This document shows, piece by piece, positions 58,501 to 64,000 of a stretch of 64,000 bases of DNA. Each line of letters begins with the position of its first letter. Position 1 is the stretch's first letter. The position numbers and the translations under genes were made by a program. This DNA comes from Notospermus geniculatus. Taxonomy: Eukaryota; Nemertea; Pilidiophora; Heteronemertea; Lineidae. The DNA lies in the NCBI GenBank assembly GCA_002633025.1, contig NMRB01000733.1, forward strand, positions 222,347 through 286,346, given 5' to 3'. The notes beneath the pieces are model-generated. The model was given only the letters and a program-made list of their open reading frames with translations. It did not search any database and was not told the DNA's origin.

Positions 58501-61500
58501 CTTGATAAAAACGATTTGATAGAAGTTTTCAATCCGTCAAACATCATAATTGAAGGCAGAAAAATTTGGCCTTATAAATCAGAAGTGCGGATAAACAATG
58601 AATACTGAAGTCATAATCCTAGTCGTTACGACTTGAAACACGACTATAATATTTGCGATTTACGTGCACTTCCGATTACGAGTCAAAATTATTCTGCCAC
58701 AAAGTTATGGCATTTTACGATTCGCAAACGTCTATCAAATCGTTTTATCAAGGATGTCTACAGCGAACTGCAATTCATTCTGGTAGTTGAAGCCGGAGTC
58801 GGAGACGGAAAGCTGCGCAACCTATCTATTGTTAACGTCTGCTGATATTCTTTTTATTGACCTCTGCCTTTGATTTATTCCTCACCTTTTGATTTGATTT
58901 TTTACTCACCACCTGATGTAAATAGAACGACGACACCGTTGTACCTGAGGACAGCCAATCAAAGGACATCAATCCAATGGGACACCAGATCCCAACGATT
59001 ATAATGACGAGGACAGGGTCACATGACCTGTCTGTGATAGAAGAAGGTGGCAGTGTTGAGGGGTCGAATATAAAGGTAACCAAAACATCTGTGACAGCCC
59101 TGATGGAGACAACACCTGTCTAAGCCACATTCTAAAAATTTTCCTGAAGTTTTATCTCTTCTGTTGACTGCGTTAGCAATTTTGAATGGAAGCTGTTTAG
59201 GAGAAAAACTTCGATATGCACTGCAATATAGTCCTTATATCCAAAACACAGCACAAAAAACGACACACAAGATGACAAGTATGAGTAAAGTCGTCTCTGA
59301 ATTTTGCAAATTTTCAACCCCACCCGGGGTCTTCCTCAGGCACTTTCTAGTAGAGATCCCACTTTCCCACATTCACTTCTGGGATCTCTACTAAAAAGTG
59401 CCTGAGGAAGACCCCAGTTGGGGTCCAAAATTTTGCAAAATTCGGAGACAACTTTACTTGGCAATATAGTCCTTGATTCAGTATATTTGACACTTCATTT
59501 CTGTTTCAGAGTTCAGACCATGGAAGTGACCATGATGGACCTGGGAGTGATAATGCCAGCGTCCAGGAGGATGGACAAACTTTTCTCACTGAACAAGAAA
59601 ATTCAAATGAAGAAAATGAAACCCCGCAACAGATGTCACATCTCGCCTACCATGTGGGAATGTTTCTGTCTCAGCTTGGTTACAGCGACGACGCGGCAGG
59701 GATGCTGCTGCATGCACATAACATACTAAACGATGTAAGAAAAACGATATGTAAAGCCATATTGCGCTGTCAGAGTGGCATAGTGAAAACATCCGTGCTG
59801 TCAATGCTGAGATTGTGGGTTCGATCCCGAGCCAGTAATACCACATTGGGCATTACATCGGGAGCCACGGTGGTGTAGACTAGTGGTTCGGGTCTCCGAC
59901 TAGCGGTCAGAGGGTCCCGGGCCGGGTTCGAATCCCACCCTGGCGTGAGACTTTGGGCAAGTCTCTTTGCCTCACTGGCCTCTCTCCACCCAGGTGTATA
60001 AAAGGGCACCGGTCAGAAATGCTCAGATTGTAGCGCAGAATGAGCAGCTCATCAGAGTTCTACTGAAAGGTTTCAGGATAGACTGGGGTTAAAGTGTAAA
60101 GTCGGATGAGAACCTCTACTGTTGCTGATATCGGACTATAAACCCAAACTTTAACTTTAACGTAGCAACCCTTAACACTGTCACTCATGCTACACGGCAG
60201 TTGCATGCTTCCTTTATCTTTCAGAACTACCCACTTGATTTTGAATCGTCGTCTCTGCACTGTGAAGTTGAGGAAGCACTTGGGAATCTCTACATTCGAC
60301 ACGAAAAAGAGGAGGCTGCCACCTACTGGTTCAAAAAGGCACTAAACACCATCACATATATCCTGATTTCATCGGAGATCAGTGAGCAACAGCTACAGAA
60401 AGTCGTTGAAAGTAAAGGTATGATGCAGTGATGTTTGCAGTTTAGTGTCTTCATATCAAATTCTGCATGTTTGGTATCAAATTCTGCATGTTTGGTTTGG
60501 TATACTGTAAAGCAAGATAATTTCGCGGCTGGAAATTTTCGCGAATCAAGAATTATAGACATATTCGCGGCAGGATATTTTTGCGAGTCTCAGCCATTTC
60601 TTTTTTCACAGACTATGTATCAGTTGCGTGTACTCATATTCACGACAGGAAATTTTCGCAACTCATACACTCTCACGAAATTCGCGAAAATTTCCTGCAC
60701 GCGAAATTTTCCTGCTTTACGGTACATGTACATTGACCGTTCCTGGCAACTGATCAGTCGCCTCCAGTTCCAGCTAGATTCTCCCAGTCGCCAGGAGCTC
60801 AGTGGCGACTAGTTGTCTCCAGTCGCAAGTGTGATGTACACTGGGCTTAAAATGAAAAGAGGATGGGACAAAGATGCAGAGCGGAGGGGGAGTAGAATAA
60901 GGCTATTAAGTGGGAAACTGGAATTCTGTTTTTAAATTTCAGGCCACATTATGGATAAACTAGGTCACCAATGCTTGAAGTGTGGCAAAATGAAAGAAGC
61001 CGAGGACCTCCTGAATGGTGCCCTTGAATGCATGGACGAAGTGGGAAGTGTGACTGGCAGAGCTAGCGTACATCATCACATAGGCCTGCTCAAGTGAGTA
61101 AATGCCATATTACTTTCTGAGCTTCTCCATTGATGTGATTGGCTATAGACAATTCTCAAATTGACGTAAACGAGAAAGATCTGTGCACTTCCGCCGAAAT
61201 CGCAACCATAACCTCGGTCTGAAGCTGAATGACGTGACGCAGAGAACCCCACGACAGTGGCTTCGATGACGTTGCGTCAGAGTCGGCCATCGCTGAATCA
61301 TGGATTGCGTCACATCAGCTGGTTTTAGATCGAGGTTGTGGTTGCGATTTCGGCGGAATTGCGCAGATCTGCGAATTATAGAATCGTCCATTGCTAAGTC
61401 ATATCGCAGTTGACCTCTGACACCTGTGACCTTGGCAGTTGACCTTTTCGCGACCTTGCAGGGTGAAGCAGCAGGATTACTTGAAAGCAGAAGGATGCTA

Positions 61501-64000
61501 CAAATACTCATTGATGCTGAGGGAGCAGTGGTACGGGAAGAAACACACTATGGTGTCGGTGGTGCTGCAAGACCTGGCTGGATTGCTGTGCATGAGGGAA
61601 AATACACAAGGGTAAGTACATGGACAAGTGAATTGGGTTGGGTTGAACACTGCTTGAAGAAAAATGCACTCAAGAACCACACAACTTCTGGGTTTAAAAT
61701 GCGACCATGATAGAATATGAAAAAAAAAGAATTCAAGTACTGACAGTCAATCTTTTCTCACAACAGTCTCAACCTAAATTTACATGTTCAGTGGCTTTGT
61801 TGCACATTACTGTACAGTCATATGCGTGCATTCTAATCTTTCAGATACAACCGTGATGAAGCTGAGGCCCTCTTCCGTCGGGCATTAGAAATAAGGGAAC
61901 GTTGCCTCGGAGATGGACATGTCCTTGTTGCAGAAACATTGGCCAGTCTTGGTGAGTTGTGGTTTCTCTTGCGATTGTGAGGTACAAATATTTGAGCAAT
62001 GATTTTGAATCTAATGGCCATGATTACTGGAATTGTCACAGTCCGTCCTTTTCTGTGATTGAATTTTGTGGTTAGGTAGCACAGTGGTTGAGCATCAGAT
62101 TGGAGACCGAGAGGTCACGGGTTCAGTTCCCGGCTGAGTCACCATAAGGGACACACTCCGCGTGAGCCACTGCGAAACTAATGTATTAGGCCAGCCCTGC
62201 ATACCACGATCTATAAATATACAGAGTACTCCTCCAGGGTCTATATTCACTGTCCGCAGTGAAGTACATCTGACTGCGGACAGGATTTTGCAGTAGCTCA
62301 CGCGGAGTGTGTCCCTTATGCCACTCTGTATTCGCGGCTGGTCTCAAAGGATCAAGTGATGTGCTGATTGAGTTGCTATTAAGTTCCCTAGAAAGTTTAC
62401 TGAAGAGACCGAGGTAATAGGGAGTTTCGGCAAGACTCCGTATCGTTGATCCGTATCACGTATGACGTATCGAGCTAATGCATTTTCTATTAAAGTCATA
62501 CGTCATACGTGATACGGATCGACGATACGTAGTCTTGCCGAAACTCCCTATTAACATGCATGAAGCACTTATAGATTGTATAACAGTGGTGCAAATGCTG
62601 AGATACAATGTCATGTACATTTCAGGAATGTTGATGACAATAAGCGGCAGCCTCTCGGCGAAATCGGAGGCAAAGCTACTGCTACAGAGGTCCTTGGATG
62701 TGAAGACCACGCAGCTCGGCCCCAACCACCCATCAACCAAAATAGTCCGGAAGGCTCTCAATGATACCGGTGTGACCCTGAAATTAGGCTTGTATGATTA
62801 TGGACCGGCGAAACCGACAGATAAACGCACTTTGGAGTTTCCGTACAGTAGTCTCTCCTGGCGGGAAAACGACCTCTCTAGTTTTGTGGAGGAAGGAGGC
62901 TGCAAATCACGGCTTTCGAAATACTCAAGGAGCCCTGGCGTTTCGGGGAGCCCGGATACGATGTGGGCGACGTCAAAGTACCGTCCCGTGACACCAACAG
63001 AACAGGCCACGAAACCGGTAACAGATGGTGTGCTGCACGGAAAAGATGGTGTGCTGCACGGAAAAGATTCTGAGACAGTCATGAAAACTTTTTCTGTCAA
63101 AGAATTGCATTCAGGGATGGATTCCGAAATGTCCAAAAGGTCTTATTCTCTGGATCTGATGAAGTTATCCGACAGTAAGAAACGATATCAAGATCAAACA
63201 AAATCTCCCACGCCGAGTGACCGACACTCTCCTGCGTCTAGTGAAAAACGTCTGCTGAAACGCGACGCTTACGATGTTCGCATGCGGTATCCCGACCCAG
63301 AAGATGATCTATCCGTCGATACTGCCAGACAGGGTATGCCACGAACTGCAACGTCTGCCTCCAGGACGATTACCCTCGGTGCTGGGCCCTCGTTGAAGGT
63401 CGATCCCGCCAACCTTACAAACTCGGATAGACCTGATATGCCACATTATGTTGAAAGTTACGCAGAACAGTTCATTTCCGCGGAGAAATGGAACATTGAC
63501 AGACGGAGTAAATTGCGACCGAAAAGTGCACCTGTGAGTTCTTACGCCCAATATTTCACTGGCGTCCCGTTGAAATTGGTTCCCAGGACATTTGTCAGTC
63601 CGTCGCCAACCCGTTCCAAATCAACGAATCCAAGGGTGAATAGTGCCATCAGCGTTGCCAGCTCTCGTGCAACTTATAAATCGTATGACAGCGCAGCTGT
63701 TCATCGATCGCATTGTAAAATTCCCGGTCCGCATACCATTGACACGAGTAATGCGATGACCATCCAAGGCCCACACAGCACTATAAAATCATTGATGGGA
63801 CCACCGCCTTGTCCGAGGGATATAAGTTTGAAGGTTCGCCATTATTCGACGTGGTTTCAGGTTCCAGGACGTTATCCTACCGTAGAAAATCCATATCCGC
63901 CGAAACATTCACAGTTGTCAAAACGTGCTGAGAAAATGAAACGCACCAAATCCGCCCCCTCGCAAACTCGTTGGAAGAAATCTGGTACTCCATCGCAGAG
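48765..64000 (+). CDS. TTC41: TTC41-like (Grp94-neighboring nucleotidase) DUF4062-NACHT-TPR protein, 15 exons, open at right edge
   Basis: ATG at 48765 has a strong context (CACCATGG) with an in-frame TGA at 48738. Fifteen exons join with GT-AG borders and matching phases into at least 1,613 codons. Residues ~33-200 (RPYVTSTPNDFNAERDFLMK...) form an N-terminal DUF4062-like domain. A NACHT/STAND NTPase follows with Walker A GPRGCGKS (~365-372) and Walker B VLVIDGVDEL (~458-467). ELPYHMELNGD begins a helical segment typical of these proteins, and then come TPRs (NRDEAEALFRRALEIRERCL). The last exon is Ser-, Arg- and Pro-rich. Domain order and the HSP90B1 neighbour fit TTC41/Gnn; NPHP3- or TEP1-type relatives share parts but not the context. 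The cellular role of TTC41 is not known. Confidence 0.87.
49744..50435. mobile_element. Harbinger-like element with a nested hAT-like MITE
   Basis: GCCCTGGTTACACTAC and TATAACCAGGGC are inverted ends and TAA flanks both borders (49741-49743, 50436-50438). The element at 49973-50415 is nested within it. Confidence 0.75.
49973..50415. mobile_element. hAT-like MITE, CAGGGTTCGTAC ends, CCTTGAAA/CTGGAATTTT interior
   Basis: CAGGGTTCGTAC and GTACGAACCCTG are exact inverted ends, and CTATGT duplicates at both borders. The interior repeats CCTTGAAAA and CCTGGAATTTT phrases. Confidence 0.85.
50784..51058 (+). mobile_element. tRNA-derived SINE, family 3, with (TCTA)n tail
   Basis: TGGCCTGGTGGTCGAGTGG (A-box) and GTGGGTTCGATCCCCGGCTA (B-box) make a tRNA-like head. 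A ~170-base body follows, and the tail is a TCTA microsatellite at 51040-51058, the usual 3' end of a SINE. Confidence 0.85.
51776..52272 (-). mobile_element. tRNA-derived SINE, family 1, interrupted
   Basis: It has the same body and head as 28313-28600 (GGGATTCGAAACCGG B-box on the minus strand, TTTCAGTAGAA, GAGCTGCT), split by the MITE at 51851-52054. Confidence 0.8.
51851..52054. mobile_element. TTAA-flanked MITE nested in a SINE, AGGAGCACGGTATTG ends
   Basis: AGGAGCACGGTATTG and CAATACTGTGCTCCT are inverted ends. TTAA lies at 51847-51850 and 52055-52058. Removing it with one TTAA rejoins the SINE. Confidence 0.82.
52291..52440 (+). mobile_element. tRNA-derived SINE, family 2
   Basis: GGGGATTTGGCCTTTGTGGTTA, GCTGGCGATTGATGCCTTAT and GTGGGTTCGAGTCTG match the interrupted copy at 16436-17150. 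Confidence 0.75.
52512..52758 (+). CDS. TTC41: TTC41-like exon 2
   Basis: It encodes a helical stretch (VCQIHHLVTNNVFPDAEEFH, INEELENILNRCKFSYASKM) between DUF4062 and NACHT. The acceptor is CCGCTGTAG and it ends in phase 2 at GTAAGT. Confidence 0.9.
53050..53215 (+). repeat. Dispersed repeat, partner of 9105-9275
   Basis: GCAGATGTCGCATTTGAGGA to GACAGCCCTTGTTGATCATT match 9105-9275 in the same orientation. It lies just upstream of TTC41-like exon 3. Confidence 0.7.
53250..53473 (+). CDS. TTC41: TTC41-like exon 3 (Walker A)
   Basis: It encodes YKSLLVLAGPRGCGKSTLIA and the strand SLLVGSSLASFDIAAFMRRA. The P-loop GPRGCGKS is intact. The exon begins a few bases after the dispersed repeat at 53050-53215. 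Confidence 0.94.
53629..53901. mobile_element. TTAA-type MITE, AGCCCCACTGTATTGAA ends
   Basis: AGCCCCACTGTATTGAATTT and its complement are the ends. The left flank is TTAA, the right a one-base variant (TCAA). Confidence 0.78.
54267..54427 (+). CDS. TTC41: TTC41-like exon 4 (Walker B)
   Basis: It encodes FTDQDLRRTWQSDDLQNFSL and LGPCVLVIDGVDELSGTCGL. The DGVDE motif is the STAND-type Walker B. Confidence 0.94.
54760..55076. mobile_element. TTAA-flanked MITE, AGCGATCTAGTCG ends
   Basis: AGCGATCTAGTCGAG and CGCGACTACATCGCT are inverted ends, and TTAA flanks both (54756-54759, 55077-55080). It stops 25 bases before TTC41-like exon 5, so its right end supplies part of that acceptor region. Confidence 0.8.
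55102..55561 (+). CDS. TTC41: TTC41-like exon 5
   Basis: It encodes WLPLPLPPQVKVIMTTSSSD (sensor strand), RPERLKFVREFMMNSYSKHL and NRPLYLHALAGEFRLHHVYT, continuing the NTPase and its helical subdomain. It ends in phase 1. Confidence 0.93.
55657..55806. mobile_element. Palindromic element nested at the same site as 35490-35700
   Basis: GGCGGTGACAGACTGGC and GCCAGTGTGTCACCGCC are the ends, different from those at 35490, yet it splits the host at the same bases (GTCGCTCTT | TTTAGCTTGGCAGG). Confidence 0.75.
55956..56068. mobile_element. Foldback element, TTCGACCCC family, copy 3 (nested)
   Basis: The same arms as copies 1 and 2 are inserted in the right half of the TGTGACC element at 55617-56161. 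Confidence 0.75.
56220..56459 (+). CDS. TTC41: TTC41-like exon 6
   Basis: It encodes VADALRLLAVSRHGLTEGEL and FGMLVERPGGLLNYFHHHCK, the winged-helix-like part after the NACHT core. It ends in phase 1 at GTAAGG. Confidence 0.92.
56484..56700 (+). mobile_element. tRNA-derived SINE, family 4
   Basis: ATGGTGGTGCAGTGGTTGAA (A-box) and GGGTTAGATTCCCAGCC (B-box-like), then GAGTTCCCCAGAAAGGTTT and a tail TTTGAGATTTTATTAGAGTG. Another copy is at 62072-62420. Confidence 0.75.
56705..57190. mobile_element. Relative of the ATGAGGAACC element, with an internal 52-bp tandem duplication
   Basis: GGGGAACCGGCATGCC and a right end CACTGGTTTCTCATT match 46898-47280 in layout. GACGTCGCG(C/T)ATCGTTCGTG repeats at 56791 and 56843. 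Confidence 0.6.
57289..57490 (+). CDS. TTC41: TTC41-like exon 7
   Basis: It encodes YHGYLAAFFLAQPHSTRRTD and ELPYHMELNGDMGGLCSVLS. The ELPYHL-type phrase is typical of NPHP3/TEP1/TTC41-like proteins. Confidence 0.92.
57652..57902. mobile_element. Foldback element
   Basis: TAAAGCCTAGTTCATACTTCG and its complement CGAAGTATGAACTAGGCTTA are the ends, and GCGTCGGCGACCG-like arms decay inward. Confidence 0.7.
58074..58230 (+). CDS. TTC41: TTC41-like exon 8
   Basis: It encodes NKRKLDLLHYWDLLHECGYN and AADVYIDMVEGGQGGKTALS. It enters in phase 2 and leaves in phase 0. Confidence 0.9.
58393..58855. mobile_element. Large foldback element in TTC41-like intron 8, carrying an exon-like open frame
   Basis: AACGTCTGCTAATATTTCTTT and GTTGTGCAGC...CTCCGACTCCCGACTTCAAC pair with the right arm over about 220 bases. 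The left arm is open for ~60 codons in frame with an acceptor-like site, but it ends in a stop and lacks a donor, so I do not treat it as an exon. Confidence 0.75.
58926..59075 (+). CDS. TTC41: TTC41-like exon 9
   Basis: This 50-codon phase 0-0 exon encodes a polar, probably disordered stretch (NDDTVVPEDSQSKDINPMGH, SHDLSVIEEGGSVEGSNIK). It could be skipped in frame. Confidence 0.75.
59283..59457. mobile_element. Foldback element, TTCGACCCC family, copy 4
   Basis: AAAGTCGTCTCTGAATTTTG to the complementary right arm, with GCACTTTCTAGTAGAGATCC inner arms like copy 2. It lies in intron 9 of the TTC41-like gene. Confidence 0.78.
59510..59734 (+). CDS. TTC41: TTC41-like exon 10
   Basis: An acidic linker (SSDHGSDHDGPGSDNASVQE) leads into MSHLAYHVGMFLSQLGYSDD and AAGMLLHAHNILND, the first TPR-like pair. 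Phase 0-0. Confidence 0.9.
59862..60165 (+). mobile_element. tRNA-derived SINE, family 1 (plus strand)
   Basis: CACGGTGGTGTAGACTAGTGG (A-box) and GGGTTCGAATCCCACC (B-box), GGCGTGAGACTTTGGGCAAG, and a TAAACCCAAACTTTAAC tail. It closely matches 28313-28600. Confidence 0.85.
60225..60417 (+). CDS. TTC41: TTC41-like exon 11 (TPR)
   Basis: It encodes SLHCEVEEALGNLYIRHEKE and EAATYWFKKALNTITYILIS, a TPR helix pair. It ends in phase 1 at GTATGA. Confidence 0.9.
60505..60722. mobile_element. TA-target MITE, CTGTAAAGCA family, copy 2
   Basis: CTGTAAAGCAAGATAATTTC to CTGCTTTACGG, flanked by TA, closely matching 26990-27208 along its length. It lies in intron 11 of the TTC41-like gene. Confidence 0.8.
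60943..61093 (+). CDS. TTC41: TTC41-like exon 12 (TPR)
   Basis: It encodes GHIMDKLGHQCLKCGKMKEA and EDLLNGALECMDEVG, a TPR. It ends in phase 2. Confidence 0.9.
61145..61392. mobile_element. Foldback MITE, GATCTGTGCACTTCCGCC family, copy 3
   Basis: TAGACAATTCTCAAATTGAC to TTATAGAATCGTCCATTG with the same arms and core. It lies in intron 12 of the TTC41-like gene. Confidence 0.8.
61462..61611 (+). CDS. TTC41: TTC41-like exon 13 (TPR)
   Basis: It encodes KVKQQDYLKAEGCYKYSLML and REQWYGKKHTMVSVVLQDLA, a TPR. It ends in phase 2 at GTAAGT. Confidence 0.9.
61845..61951 (+). CDS. TTC41: TTC41-like exon 14 (TPR)
   Basis: It encodes YNRDEAEALFRRALEIRERC and LGDGHVLVAETLASL, a canonical kinesin-light-chain-type TPR. 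It ends in phase 1. Confidence 0.93.
62072..62420 (+). mobile_element. tRNA-derived SINE, family 4, interrupted
   Basis: GTAGCACAGTGGTTGAGCAT and GGGTTCAGTTCCCGGC form the head. The element is split by the foldback at 62143-62320 and its tail by the TA element at 62420-62548. Confidence 0.72.
62143..62320. mobile_element. Foldback element nested in a SINE
   Basis: CATAAGGGACACACTCCGCG and the exact complement form 25-base perfect arms, and a second pair (TGCATACC, TATAAATATA) lies inside. Confidence 0.8.
62420..62548. mobile_element. TA-target foldback MITE, GGGA(G/C)TTT family, copy 3
   Basis: GGGAGTTTCGGCAAGACTCC and its complement, flanked by TA, with the same loop (TGCATTTTCTATTAAA) as copy 2. 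It lies in the last TTC41-like intron, inside a SINE tail. Confidence 0.85.
62626..64000 (+). CDS. TTC41: TTC41-like exon 15, long C-terminal exon, open at the edge
   Basis: After a last TPR-like stretch (SEAKLLLQRSLDVKTTQLGP) the frame stays open to the window edge for 458 codons of Ser-, Pro-, Arg- and Lys-rich, probably disordered sequence. A 21-bp tandem duplication encodes DGVLHGK twice (about 63023-63064). Near the end, GPHSTIKSLMGPPPCPRDIS looks like a short conserved motif. Confidence 0.88.

Noticed and set aside
58424-58608. Possible TTC41-like exon reading RLCSGLTPTPDFNYENELQS
   Set aside because: It is the left arm of a foldback element, ends in a stop with no donor, and exons 8 and 9 already join in phase 0 without it.

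Overview
The window is animal nuclear DNA, most likely from a marine invertebrate. Genes are split by long introns with GT-AG borders, there are several tRNA-derived SINE families, and there is a very dense load of short inverted-repeat transposons. The species cannot be fixed from sequence alone. The many TAGGCCTA octamers would suit an echinoderm or hemichordate, but that is a weak impression.

Three genes are visible. (1) Positions 1-8351 on the minus strand are one very large exon. It encodes a giant acidic secreted-type protein made almost wholly of thrombospondin type 3-like calcium-binding repeats (D-x-D-G-D-G-I-P-D), punctuated by linkers that carry a cysteine pair. The exon runs off the left edge, and its 5' exon(s) lie upstream and were not found. 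A 952-bp tandem duplication (3794-5697) shifts the reading frame. (2) Positions 13727-46217 on the minus strand are a complete HSP90B1 (GRP94/endoplasmin) gene. I traced 21 coding exons with matching splice phases, from signal peptide to a C-terminal KDEL, about 901 residues. Its acidic linker comes from five small exons that each keep the frame, and exons 2 and 3 exist twice because of a ~3-4 kb tandem duplication. Two perfect ER stress elements and one imperfect one lie just upstream. (3) Positions 48765-64000+ on the plus strand are a TTC41-like gene (called Grp94-neighboring nucleotidase, Gnn, in mouse). It has 15 exons with consistent phases: an N-terminal DUF4062-like domain, a NACHT/STAND NTPase with Walker A and B motifs, TPR repeats, and a long basic, Ser-rich C-terminal exon open at the right edge.

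HSP90B1 and the TTC41-like gene are head to head, 2.5 kb apart. The mouse gene name records the same neighbourhood, so the pairing looks ancient.

Introns and intergenic DNA are largely nested mobile DNA: TA-target foldback MITEs, TTAA-target MITEs, Harbinger-like elements with TAA target duplications, hAT-like elements with CAGGGTTC-type ends, a ~205-bp TGTGACC element, a 400-414-bp foldback family, and SINEs. Comparing the two copies of the HSP90B1 exon 2-3 duplication shows repeated 6-bp insertions that turn TA into TACATGTA. These look like transposon excision footprints.
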